Below are positions 41,692-50,051 of a stretch of DNA of 56,859 bases, in pieces. How positions within the stretch are numbered: the first letter of the stretch is position 1; the number at the start of each line of letters is the position of its first letter. The DNA is from Clostridia bacterium (GTDB lineage: Bacteria > Bacillota_A > Clostridia > Oscillospirales > CAG-272). Both the position numbers and the translations under genes were made by a program. The notes below the pieces were generated by a model. The model made no database searches and was not told where the DNA came from. It saw only the letters and a program-made list of their open reading frames with translations. The stretch lies in contig JAFUJS010000009.1 in NCBI GenBank assembly GCA_017468115.1, positions 1-56,859 of the forward strand. Reading direction: 5' to 3'.

Positions 41692-42210
41692 ATGAATTTA
41701 ACATGTAAACATTGTTCAAAATTTGCACAATGCTTTGACGTAGTCAAGGAGCGTGGCAAGCTTTTTGATGCAAGTTATCTCAAGGCTTTAGAGTGTCCCG
41801 GCTTTGATAACGTCTTGCTGCGATACAGCACGTTAATCTTTTATAAGGTAGAGCTGGTTCCGGGAGAGCATGCAGAGTATATGCTAAGCATTGATGTGCC
41901 AAAGAGTGTGGCGCAGGACCTGGAAAAAGGGTATATACCCGTTCAAATTGAAAATATAATTCAAAACATTGTTTTGGTCCAAGGCTTTGAAAAAGCCGAA
42001 ATTTTAAGTGCAGCAGTCGGTGATGCTCCGCTTGATGAACCATTTGACGTAGCAGTTATACCGGATCCTGGAGATAATGCATATCTCCTGAATGAAGCAT
42101 TAAAGGCTTTAGCGCATTTGTCTTCCTTGCAGATAAAGGAAGCAAAGCCGAGCATAGAAAAGCTGAACACAATTATCAAATCATTGAAAGAGGTAGAGGA
42201 TTATGAGTGA
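41692..42210 (+). CDS. Cys-cluster protein of unknown function
   Basis: This 172-residue protein starts MNLTCKHCSKFAQCFD with a further Cys at about residue 35 (ALECPGF), enough for a small zinc or iron-sulfur site. The middle is beta-rich (FYKVELVPGEHAEYMLSIDVPKS) and the end is helical. From here on, base composition is visibly less AT-rich than in the genes to the left. GGAAGAGG precedes the ATG. The next gene overlaps by 8 bases. No family recognised. Confidence 0.7.
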   Translation: MNLTCKHCSKFAQCFDVVKERGKLFDASYLKALECPGFDNVLLRYSTLIFYKVELVPGEHAEYMLSIDVPKSVAQDLEKGYIPVQIENIIQNIVLVQGFEKAEILSAAVGDAPLDEPFDVAVIPDPGDNAYLLNEALKALAHLSSLQIKEAKPSIEKLNTIIKSLKEVEDYE

Positions 42211-43279
42211 AATTAAGGTAATTGATAATTTAACGTTGATGTCGTCTGATACATATGCAGAGAATTTTGTTAAGCTTACTAAGCTTGGCATGGCTGATAT
42301 TTCAAAGAAGTTCTTTGAAATAGGCTTTCGTTTGTATGAAGCTGATGCTAATAGATACTATAAGGAGCTTGGCTTTCAAAACATATCTGATTGCGCAGAG
42401 CATTATTTTGGCTTTAAGAAAACAACTACATATGACTTGATGAAAATTTATCAAAGGTTGCGTGACTTTGGTTCCAATAGTGTGAAAATGAAATTGCCTG
42501 AAAAGTATAACGGCTTTTCACAGACGCAGCTTTTGATTATTGCATCTATAAATCATGCTACTGACAGTTTTTTTGCTAAATGCAGTCAATCTGATACCGT
42601 ATCGTTTATGAAAAAGGCAGCTAAATATTGGAATAAGTATTATTGGTCCTATTATTCAATGTTACGCTGTTGTTCTAATTTGCAAGAGCTTGTAGATAAA
42701 ATCGAGGAAAAGCTTGGCATTGTAAAAGCCGAGCCTGCTCAAGACGAGGCGGAAAACAAAACCTTGCCGGTGAACATCGAGGACGAGGATGACGAGGACG
42801 TGGATCTTGATGATGCAGACGATTATCTTTCCGTTCAAACGGAAAATACTGACTACTCCGAGCCGGATGACGAAGAGCCTGAAGAGGAGTTCGTTGAGGT
42901 TGAAGGAGATTTTGTCGAGGTTTCTGAAAGCGAAGCTGCAGAGGAGCCTGAAGAGGAGCTTGTAACATCTTCCAATGTGAAAATAGAGAACATGCAGAAG
43001 CAGTTAACAAGCATGCTTAGGTTGCAGTTCCATTCTTTGTTTACTAATACTCCGGGCATATCTTATATTTTGCGTGATAATCTTGCAGATAAATGCTGCA
43101 AGCTTATAAATGATTTTTTAATCAGCAACAAGTCTGATATTAGAGAAATTCTATTTAGGGAATTTTCTCAATTTGATTACAAGGTAACTTTGCATGGCAG
43201 AGAACAGAATTTATCTGTTTTTTGCTCAAACATTGCAAGCTGCCTTAAAGATATCTTCAGAAAGCCGGAGGGAAAGTAA
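42203..43279 (+). CDS. Acidic-linker DNA-module protein of unknown function
   Basis: This 358-residue protein has a helical N-terminal domain (about 15-110) with FFEIGFRLYEADANRYYKELGF and FGFKKTTTYDLMKIYQRL, which resembles helix-turn-helix regions of phage and plasmid proteins of the DUF3102 type. A strongly acidic linker (about 190-255, mostly Glu and Asp) leads to a helical C-terminal domain. The acidic run could mimic DNA or keep the domains apart. It overlaps the preceding gene and is followed two bases later by the next. Confidence 0.7.
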   Translation: MSEIKVIDNLTLMSSDTYAENFVKLTKLGMADISKKFFEIGFRLYEADANRYYKELGFQNISDCAEHYFGFKKTTTYDLMKIYQRLRDFGSNSVKMKLPEKYNGFSQTQLLIIASINHATDSFFAKCSQSDTVSFMKKAAKYWNKYYWSYYSMLRCCSNLQELVDKIEEKLGIVKAEPAQDEAENKTLPVNIEDEDDEDVDLDDADDYLSVQTENTDYSEPDDEEPEEEFVEVEGDFVEVSESEAAEEPEEELVTSSNVKIENMQKQLTSMLRLQFHSLFTNTPGISYILRDNLADKCCKLINDFLISNKSDIREILFREFSQFDYKVTLHGREQNLSVFCSNIASCLKDIFRKPEGK

Positions 43280-43280
43280 T

Positions 43281-43592
43281 ATGGAATGGTCGATTATATT
43301 GTTAGCAATAGCTGTCATTGGAATAGTAATAATGATATTCGTTCTTCACGATATCGAAAACAAAAAGAAAGAATACGCTTATTCTTTGCTGTACTTTGTT
43401 CCTGATGATTTCTTTGAGGACCATGAGTACGATTGTGAATTTGAGCTTGCCGGGCACCTGTACGCAGGGGACAAGCTCACCATTTACTCTCCTGTCCAGG
43501 AAATGCAATGCGAGGTTATGTCCGCTAAGTATGACGAAGAAGCTGATGCAACCGTTGTTATCGTAGCTGTTCTTTTGGAAAGAGAGGCATAA
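43281..43592 (+). CDS. Small membrane protein
   Basis: This 103-residue protein has an N-terminal membrane helix (IILLAIAVIGIVIMIFVLH, about 4-22) followed by a beta-rich acidic domain with LYAGDKLTIYSPVQEMQCEVM. GGAGGG precedes ATG 43281. An in-frame earlier ATG lies inside the previous gene and has no ribosome site. A filamentous phage could use such a protein in assembly, but this is a guess. Confidence 0.7.
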   Translation: MEWSIILLAIAVIGIVIMIFVLHDIENKKKEYAYSLLYFVPDDFFEDHEYDCEFELAGHLYAGDKLTIYSPVQEMQCEVMSAKYDEEADATVVIVAVLLEREA

Positions 43593-43593
43593 C

Positions 43594-43824
43594 ATGGAGA
43601 AGCAAGATTACAGGACTAATTACGAGCATCTAATGTTGCTCTTCCCGGACAGAGCAGTAATATCTGTTAAAGAAGTCGCATCCGTTCTTTCTTGCGACCC
43701 TCGAACTGTTAGGTCCACAATACAAAGAAGTAAAAATCCTCTCCCGGCCACAAAAATTGGCAAGGGAGCTTACGTAATATCAATACCGTCCTTTGCTCGA
43801 TGGCTGGCAACTGAAGGAAGGTGA
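43594..43824 (+). CDS. Excisionase-like helix-turn-helix protein
   Basis: This 76-residue protein has ISVKEVASVLSCDPRTVRSTIQRSKNPLPATKIGKGAYVISIPSFARWL split over a MerR/Xis-like winged helix, the pattern of HTH_17 excisionases and plasmid copy-control proteins. It could be the recombination directionality factor for the integrase, although it lies 7 kb away. Stop and next-gene start are five bases apart. Confidence 0.7.
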   Translation: MEKQDYRTNYEHLMLLFPDRAVISVKEVASVLSCDPRTVRSTIQRSKNPLPATKIGKGAYVISIPSFARWLATEGR

Positions 43825-43828
43825 TACC

Positions 43829-44206
43829 ATGGCAGATAAAAAACCGCCTTCCGAGGATTACACAAAGCCAAAGGGAGATTTACTCCCTGCAGAGATTAAC
43901 GCAATATGTCGTTTGTGCCGGGTTGCCAACAATAAGCGCATGACTACTCAAAAGGTAGAGTGCGAGAGAACCGAGCGCACCGGGATGTATTGCAGGCTTA
44001 TAGAGAATCTAAGAGTGGCTTTTCAGAGCCAGGCTAGAGAAATTGAATTTTGTCGGCGCTATGTTGATTTGTTCAAAGGCAGCAGAGCTTGCTTCAGGAA
44101 GGATGAGCTTAAAGCTTTTTATGACGAAAATGGGGCAAAGGAAAATCGCAGCTTTGAAGAGTTCATAGATTTTTGTCGCATTTCCGGTCTTGAGGTGATT
44201 GAGTGA
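43829..44206 (+). CDS. Small Cys-containing protein of unknown function
   Basis: This 125-residue protein (ATG 43829 after GAAGGTG) has ICRLCRVANNKRMTTQKVECERTERTGMYC arranged as CxxC...C...C, suggesting a zinc site at about 30-60, followed by helices. No family recognised. Its stop overlaps the next start (TGATG). Confidence 0.65.
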   Translation: MADKKPPSEDYTKPKGDLLPAEINAICRLCRVANNKRMTTQKVECERTERTGMYCRLIENLRVAFQSQAREIEFCRRYVDLFKGSRACFRKDELKAFYDENGAKENRSFEEFIDFCRISGLEVIE

Positions 44207-44433
44207 TGGAGTATAAAAAGTTAATTCTGCTTGATTTTATTCTTTGCCTCGATGCAAGGAAGGAAATAAGCGTTTCCTTTACTAATAGTCCACCTGAAAA
44301 TCTTGAGTACGTAGGACAAGCCGGGAAAATTCATTCCTGGTTCGCCTGGAACGCAGTCTATGATTCCGTTGTTAATCAAATACTTATTGACACCGCAAAT
44401 ACCTTGCATGTAGTTGCAAGATTAGTGAGGTAG
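44206..44433 (+). CDS. Small protein of unknown function
   Basis: This 75-residue protein begins MEYKKLILLDFILCLDARKE. It has no signal peptide, is moderately hydrophobic at the start, and is not recognised. The ATG at 44206 shares its A with the previous stop. Confidence 0.55.
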   Translation: MEYKKLILLDFILCLDARKEISVSFTNSPPENLEYVGQAGKIHSWFAWNAVYDSVVNQILIDTANTLHVVARLVR

Positions 44434-44437
44434 CGTT

Positions 44438-44638
44438 ATGCACGAGAAGAAAATTAAAATTATAGATGGAAGGCATGCAAATATTGGATGCAGCTTTGAA
44501 GCTTATGTAAATGACTCTATCGAGCAGCTTGCAATGAATATCGCCAACACCGAGATTCGTGTTCAGGTTGTTGCGCCGGATTATTGTGTAATTTATTACA
44601 TACATGATACTGCCAGGGACCCGGATGTCCCTCCATAG
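44438..44638 (+). CDS. Small protein of unknown function
   Basis: This 66-residue protein begins MHEKKIKIIDGRHANIG and has a beta-rich core (RVQVVAPDYCVIYYIHD). GTGAGG precedes the ATG. It is the last gene before the hairpin-rich origin. Not recognised. Confidence 0.55.
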   Translation: MHEKKIKIIDGRHANIGCSFEAYVNDSIEQLAMNIANTEIRVQVVAPDYCVIYYIHDTARDPDVPP

Positions 44639-44815
44639 TGTAACGATAGGTACAATTTAACTGCCTTGGAACTCGCAAAAAAAGCGAAAATTCCAAGGTT
44701 AGGGGGCGTACTTGTAGTACGCCCCCTACATAAAGCAGTTCTAAAATCGCAAAAACCCTTATAGTGTAAGGCTTTAAGGGCAAAAACAAAAAGTACGCAA
44801 AATCGTTTTGCGTAC
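44635..44815. other. Candidate replication origin with four stem-loops
   Basis: Stems in order: CCTTGGAA/TTCCAAGG (44664-44698); a 13-bp perfect stem of GGGGGCGTACT with its complement around a TGT loop (44700-44728); CCCTTA/TAAGGG (about 44756-44780); and GTACGCAAAA/TTTTGCGTAC around TCG (44793-44815). ATAGTGTAA occurs at 44635 and again at 44761. The region has no gene and lies just before the Rep gene, as expected for rolling-circle double-strand and single-strand origins. Confidence 0.6.
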
Positions 44816-44915
44816 AAAATCTTGAGAAGGGTGGTGGGAATATTTTTTACGTAGCGCAGAACGCAGTCAAGCCTTCAAAGAGCTATCTAAAAACGAGCAG
44901 GTAGAATGGTTTGGC

Positions 44916-46346
44916 TTGACCGATAAAAAAGTTGAACACCATGTCGATACTCTTTACTACGTAGTTTGTATCGAGGACGACAAAACTAATAACGATGATG
45001 CCGGTATGGTTGCTCTTGTTAATGAGCTTAACAAGCTAAAGGCTCAAAAGATGGAAAACCCGTCTGAGGTTATAGATTTCTGTGGTCTTGAGGTCCACCC
45101 GGCAAGCTTCTCAATTTATCAATACCATTTGCAGCTTAAGGAAAGCTTTGACATATTTATTGCGAATAATATTCAGAACGAAAATACGCCACGTATATGT
45201 GTTCAGCTTAGAACCAGGCTCCTAGTTTATGAGGGGGAGTTCAAAGCTATTGAAAAGTCCTTTGAATATGTTCAAGCTATAGCCGATTCCTTTGGCTTGA
45301 AAATTGGTTCTGTTTTCGAAAACAGAATTGACTATGCGTTTCACACCAATCTTATGCAAAAAAGCACAGAATATCTCAATACTGAATATCTGTGTAAGCA
45401 TACAAAGACTAAGTTAGTTGATTTTTCTATGCACGGGAAAATTAAAAAATTTGAAGTGAATACTCTGCATCTTGGTAAAAGAGGCTCAAATAGTCTTTTT
45501 GTTCGTATCTATAAAAAATCACGTGAGGTAATCGAGCAGGGCTATAAAAGCTTCTTTATCGAGCGTTGGTATGACAAAGGCATAATAAACAAGTACGATA
45601 GATATGTATATCGTCGAGCCTATGAGCTTAAGTCCTATGTTGCCGGGACTTTAGTGGGTCGCTGTGAGTGGTATATACAATATGGCAAGGATGACGAAAT
45701 TAAAAAGATGCTTAAGGGCTTGATAGCAAAATGCTATGCAAACTCTGATAACGCTCCCCACTTGGAAAAAAAGATAAAGGGCCTTTTGCCCCCAGTTACG
45801 GTTGTAACAAACGTTGAGTTCCAAACAAAGAGGAAATTTTATCAAAGCTGCGATAAGTTTATTGCAGAGCAGGAATTTAACTTCAAAGGGTTGTCCGTGC
45901 TAAAACGTCTTTACAAAATTCTTTTTTTGAAAAAAGAGTTTTGCAACTATTTAACCGAGCGAGTGCTTTCCTTTGTTGATAACAAGGGTACGAAAAGAGA
46001 GATTATGGTTGACTGGTGGCGCCGCATCCATTCTTGTAAGATGCGATTTACCGACCCGGCAATACTTGACCTTTATCGCACATATGAACGTAATTCTGAT
46101 TTAGCTCGTGTTAAGAAGGGATTACTTACAAGCATAGCTAGGTATGCGGTGCTTAAAAATGATTGCGAGGACCCTTCTTCCTTGCATGAGGATGTATGCG
46201 ATATGTTAGCAGATATTAATGATAATGATATCAATGACATGGACGAGCAGCTTAAGAACGGCAAGCTTCCTGTCATGCGAAATTATCAATACCCTATTAT
46301 TCAGAGAAGGGCAGCTCGTAGCCTTCGTGGCGTTGTAAAAAAATAA
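44916..46346 (+). CDS. Rolling-circle replication initiator, Rep_trans type
   Basis: This protein of at least 476 residues shows the Rep_trans (PF02486) pattern of pT181 RepC, CTX-phi RstA and Tn916 Orf20: ENRIDYAFHTN (metal-binding Asp) and, later, LHLGKRGSNSLFVRIYKKSRE (the GSRxSxxxxRIYxK block). The C-terminal third is basic and helical. Such proteins nick the double-strand origin with a tyrosine and start single-strand synthesis. The start is uncertain: TTG 44916 lacks a good ribosome site, and the frame stays open upstream with protein-like sequence (FKELSKNEQVEWFGL) to near 44850, where GAAGGGTGGTGGGA is a strong site but no standard start follows. Confidence 0.75.
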   Translation: MTDKKVEHHVDTLYYVVCIEDDKTNNDDAGMVALVNELNKLKAQKMENPSEVIDFCGLEVHPASFSIYQYHLQLKESFDIFIANNIQNENTPRICVQLRTRLLVYEGEFKAIEKSFEYVQAIADSFGLKIGSVFENRIDYAFHTNLMQKSTEYLNTEYLCKHTKTKLVDFSMHGKIKKFEVNTLHLGKRGSNSLFVRIYKKSREVIEQGYKSFFIERWYDKGIINKYDRYVYRRAYELKSYVAGTLVGRCEWYIQYGKDDEIKKMLKGLIAKCYANSDNAPHLEKKIKGLLPPVTVVTNVEFQTKRKFYQSCDKFIAEQEFNFKGLSVLKRLYKILFLKKEFCNYLTERVLSFVDNKGTKREIMVDWWRRIHSCKMRFTDPAILDLYRTYERNSDLARVKKGLLTSIARYAVLKNDCEDPSSLHEDVCDMLADINDNDINDMDEQLKNGKLPVMRNYQYPIIQRRAARSLRGVVKK

Positions 46347-46373
46347 AAATAGGAATAGGAAAAGGTAAAAAAT

Positions 46374-46733
46374 ATGAGAGTTTATATTCTTGAAGTAAAC
46401 GAAAAGAAGGGAATCAGGACCAATGGTTCCGGTGAATATCATTTCACAAATGTAAAGGTTTCCAATAGCGAAAAGGACCTTGAGGGTTGGGTAACAGTTG
46501 ATGCAACTGTATGCCATCCGTCTAAGATTAAAAAAGGCTCATTTGCTGAAATGCGCTTCAGTATTACAAATCAATCCAGGGTATCACGTTTTGATATTAT
46601 TGGAGATAAGGATGAGGAGCCACCTCTTCCAGAGCCACCTGCAGCGTTTGCTCCAAATCCAAATTACCCGGATTTTGAGGATGTGGTAGATGAATCTACC
46701 GGAGAGCTTAAGGAACCTAAAACCAAAAAGTAA
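46374..46733 (+). CDS. Candidate single-strand DNA-binding protein (gene V position)
   Basis: This 119-residue protein has a beta-rich N-terminal part (MRVYILEVNEKKGIR, GWVTVDATVCHPSKIKKGSFAEMRFSI) and an acidic, proline-rich tail (EEPPLPEPPAAF). OB-fold size, position directly after Rep, and an acidic tail suit a phage single-strand DNA-binding protein like gpV, but I see no diagnostic motif. AAAAGGT precedes the ATG. Confidence 0.55.
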   Translation: MRVYILEVNEKKGIRTNGSGEYHFTNVKVSNSEKDLEGWVTVDATVCHPSKIKKGSFAEMRFSITNQSRVSRFDIIGDKDEEPPLPEPPAAFAPNPNYPDFEDVVDESTGELKEPKTKK

Positions 46734-46758
46734 ATTATTTTCATAAGGAGAAAATAAA

Positions 46759-47319
46759 ATGAAAAAGAACGTAAAAATGTGGCAAGTGCTCGGTTTGATT
46801 GCTCTTGCTGTAGTAATTTCAGTCGTAGTTATTTCAGTAATTGGTTTTGCATCAAAGGGCTCCTTTGATTTTAGCGACACTGAAAACTGGGCTATTCAAT
46901 CACCTAATGCAAATAACCTTCTTAAGGTTGATGCATACGAAGTTAAGGACCTTAATACCGGTCTTGGTTACACAATTGATGTAACTGATGACGGTCAGAT
47001 TAAGGTGTCCGGTACAAACAACACTGAAGAGAGCCAGCAGATCGAGGTGCAGGATGTAACTCTTGCTGCAGGTACATACACCTTCTCATCCGGTGCTAAG
47101 GGCACATCCTTGTCCGGTTACAATATGTCTATCGTAATTGACGGTAACACATATTACGCAGACTTTGGCTCTAATACAACTTTCACTCTTGAAGCAGAAG
47201 CTACCGGTACTGTATATATCAATATCGTTGCAAAGGTAGAGGTTAACAAGACATTCTCTCCTGTACTTGTTCCTGGTGAAGAGGTTGAAGATTTCTTTGT
47301 AATCGGTTCACAGAAATAA
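46759..47319 (+). CDS. Membrane-anchored beta-rich protein (gene VIII position)
   Basis: This 186-residue protein has one membrane helix at about 10-31 and a Thr/Ser/Gly-rich beta domain after it (LAAGTYTFSSGAKG, YYADFGSNTTFTLEAEATGTVYI). In M13-like phages, the major coat gene lies here, between the ssDNA-binding gene and a terminator, ahead of gene III. This protein is followed by such a terminator, but it is far larger than known coat proteins (about 50 residues), so it may be a minor or surface component. AAGGAG precedes the ATG. Confidence 0.6.
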   Translation: MKKNVKMWQVLGLIALAVVISVVVISVIGFASKGSFDFSDTENWAIQSPNANNLLKVDAYEVKDLNTGLGYTIDVTDDGQIKVSGTNNTEESQQIEVQDVTLAAGTYTFSSGAKGTSLSGYNMSIVIDGNTYYADFGSNTTFTLEAEATGTVYINIVAKVEVNKTFSPVLVPGEEVEDFFVIGSQK

Positions 47320-47325
47320 TAATAT

Positions 47326-47355
47326 AAAAAGGGGGAGCTTGCTTCCCCTTTTTTT
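47326..47355 (+). terminator. Internal terminator of the structural operon
   Basis: AAAGGGGGAG and CTTCCCCTTT form a stem followed by T7. It separates the 186-residue gene from the large secreted protein gene, and would give high expression upstream and low expression downstream. Confidence 0.8.
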
Positions 47356-47369
47356 AGAAAGGAAAAACT

Positions 47370-50051
47370 ATGAAAAGATTACTTTCTATATTCCTTGCCG
47401 TGTTGACATTATTTACGGTGTTAGCTTTACCGATTGCTGCAGCTTCTGAAGAGCAGATAACAATGATAGCTAATCCTGATGATACATCAATTGAGCATGA
47501 CTTTGGCTACGTACTTACCGGGCACAATGTGAATGATTACCCTTGTGATATGGACAAGGACATTGAGCTTGCAGCATTTTTGGAGCACGGCTACGAAAAC
47601 GAAAACCCTTTGGATTATAGACTATATTTTTATATTTATAATCCTCAAATGAAATACATTAATTTTGAAGGCAGCAATTATATTCAGCTGCATTCCCCTG
47701 TTCTCGGAGAGTCGTATAAAAAGCTTAGCTTTGAGGTCCTTTCCACCTACGGCGCAACAGAGGAAAGTGAGCTAACATCTAATGCGCTGCTTCTTAAATG
47801 TAAGATTAATATCAACTATGATACTATTGACAGAAGCTTGATAGGCGTTGACCGTTCTTATCATGTGTCCGGCATCGAGCTTGATACTTCAATTAAAAGC
47901 AATGATGTTTATGTGTCCTCTGAAGCTAACAAATTGACCATTGATAAATCCTTTACCGACTGTGATGTGTTGCGTATTAATATACCAACCGGCCAGGAAA
48001 GTTTGCTGATAACTCAACAAGGCGTCAACTTGTTAGACCCAAGCCTATATAAACCAAGTGTTTTTGTAGGTATAACTGTAACACCGATTGAAAATGGTAT
48101 ACATATAACAGGAACTTCCCAAACTTTAACATATAGTAATCTTTTTGATACTAGTCCAGATTCACGAGTGGCAATGCCCGAATTATGGAAAGGCAAGACT
48201 TTAACCTTAATTGCGTATGGTAGCACAAGAACGATAGATTGTGGATTTTATAAAGACGATGGCACAAGCCAATGGGCAAATCTATATGTTAACAACGGAT
48301 TTAAGAATGTAGTAACTTTAACCGATGAAACAAAGATTTGGTTTAGGTGGCGACACCCATCAGCAGGTAAAGTTGTCGATGTAATTGTTAGATTAATGGT
48401 AGTTGAGGGCGATTATTCAACCCAAGATTTATCATACGAACAATATGTTGCCCCTATTACTTACGAGCTTCCTTCTGAAGCGTGCAGCTATGATTCCATT
48501 GAGCTTAACAAAGTTAGTAACAAGGTTTTTGCGTATTCAAATAATGAGAAATTTGATGTAAGTAATAAAGCCTGGGCACAGGAGCTAATGAAGCTCAAGC
48601 TATATGATAATGCAACAACCGTTTTTTCTTCTTCTGAAGGTGTAACATTTTCAGCTGCAGATATTGACGAAAGCAAATACGGTGTAAAGGATTATGTTAT
48701 TGATACTAAGTATAGTTATCGCTATCAGAACGGCTTGCTATATCAAACAATTGAATACCCGGACCATGTTATTGAAACCGACGTTGTGCATACATACTAC
48801 CGCATCCAGAGCGAGCAGGAGCACAAGTATTATGATATACGCACAGTAGCTTTCAATGTTCCCAATTCAATTGTTGAAGAAAATCATAACTTAACTGCAA
48901 TTGAAGCTTGCTGGAGTGAGTACACAACAACACCGATATTGACAGTAGATAACCAGGACATTTATCAAGCCTTCTTGAGTGTAGAGAATCAAGAGGTTAC
49001 AGACTTTGCTTACGGATTGGGTCAAGGCATGCATTATGAAATGTTTAACTTGGGTCTTGCTGCTATATTGCCACCATCTGGAAATATTATTTTCGATACT
49101 CCTTATCACTTGTATTCTTTTGAAAGCTTTTTCAATCCTTCAGTTTTGAACGAATGGTATGTGTTGTATCCTGATGTCGATATACCTTTCTTTTGGCTTT
49201 ACGGTCAAAATATGTACGATAATTCATATAACAAACTTGATTATGTATTTTTCAATGATAACTCCGAAGCCTGGGAAGATGAAAATATACTTTACTCTGC
49301 AGAGCAGCTTGAGAGTAAGATTGAAGGCTACGAATGGAAGAGCGATGTTTTTGCCGGCGACCCGGTAGCCTTTGGCACTCCTGAAGAGCCTTTACTCATT
49401 GAAGTAAAAAAGAGCTCACTTGAAAAATATCGTGTTAACAATGATTTTTGGGAGTACATATTTGGAAAGCACACAGTCTCTGATATGCTAGTTGAGTATT
49501 CAAGCATTGAACCTATCAAGCAATCAGACTTCAAGCTTGACGACGTTGAGTTCTCTTCAAAGTATTTAATAGAAAAATCTGACGTGTCAGCTATTAAAGC
49601 GCTGCAGGACGAAGAGTATACCACATATTTATTTAGGTACACCGTTACCGATTATACAAGTGAGAATGTTGAGGTAATAAGCAACCACAGACTTGTAAGC
49701 TGCCAGGCTAACCTTTCTCAAAGCGTAGCAATAAAGGACTTTGACATGATAACCTCTAAGTGGCGCAGGAACGACGGTAGCGAGATAGTTATACCATTTG
49801 TATCTGACCCTACAAATGCATTTGTGGACGGAACTGCAGCAAGCAAGCCGGAGTTCTTGCCTAACAACTTTGCTGACGACCTATTGGACAAGCTGCGTGA
49901 TATTCTTACCATTATATTGGTAGTGCTCATAGTGGCGCTAGTAGTATTTATCGTTGTTAAGTCTGTCGGTCTTTTTGCAGACATGCGCATAGCCTTTGGC
50001 AATTGGAGTGGTCCAAAAAATTCTAGTACAGGAAGGAAAAAACGAAAATGA
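47370..50051 (+). CDS. Large secreted protein with C-terminal anchor (gene III-like adsorption protein)
   Basis: This 893-residue protein has a signal peptide (MKRLLSIFLAVLTLF..., cleavage probably after IAAA) and a membrane helix at about 845-867 (TIILVVLIVALVVFIVVK) with a short basic tail inside. Such a layout is that of filamentous phage pIII. Residues of about 210-370 (GVNLLDPSLYK, TVTPIENGIHITGTS, WFRWRHPSAGK) look like an inserted carbohydrate-binding beta-sandwich of the kind on phage tail fibres. The protein ends four bases into the next gene. GAAAGG precedes the ATG. Confidence 0.65.
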   Translation: MKRLLSIFLAVLTLFTVLALPIAAASEEQITMIANPDDTSIEHDFGYVLTGHNVNDYPCDMDKDIELAAFLEHGYENENPLDYRLYFYIYNPQMKYINFEGSNYIQLHSPVLGESYKKLSFEVLSTYGATEESELTSNALLLKCKININYDTIDRSLIGVDRSYHVSGIELDTSIKSNDVYVSSEANKLTIDKSFTDCDVLRINIPTGQESLLITQQGVNLLDPSLYKPSVFVGITVTPIENGIHITGTSQTLTYSNLFDTSPDSRVAMPELWKGKTLTLIAYGSTRTIDCGFYKDDGTSQWANLYVNNGFKNVVTLTDETKIWFRWRHPSAGKVVDVIVRLMVVEGDYSTQDLSYEQYVAPITYELPSEACSYDSIELNKVSNKVFAYSNNEKFDVSNKAWAQELMKLKLYDNATTVFSSSEGVTFSAADIDESKYGVKDYVIDTKYSYRYQNGLLYQTIEYPDHVIETDVVHTYYRIQSEQEHKYYDIRTVAFNVPNSIVEENHNLTAIEACWSEYTTTPILTVDNQDIYQAFLSVENQEVTDFAYGLGQGMHYEMFNLGLAAILPPSGNIIFDTPYHLYSFESFFNPSVLNEWYVLYPDVDIPFFWLYGQNMYDNSYNKLDYVFFNDNSEAWEDENILYSAEQLESKIEGYEWKSDVFAGDPVAFGTPEEPLLIEVKKSSLEKYRVNNDFWEYIFGKHTVSDMLVEYSSIEPIKQSDFKLDDVEFSSKYLIEKSDVSAIKALQDEEYTTYLFRYTVTDYTSENVEVISNHRLVSCQANLSQSVAIKDFDMITSKWRRNDGSEIVIPFVSDPTNAFVDGTAASKPEFLPNNFADDLLDKLRDILTIILVVLIVALVVFIVVKSVGLFADMRIAFGNWSGPKNSSTGRKKRK

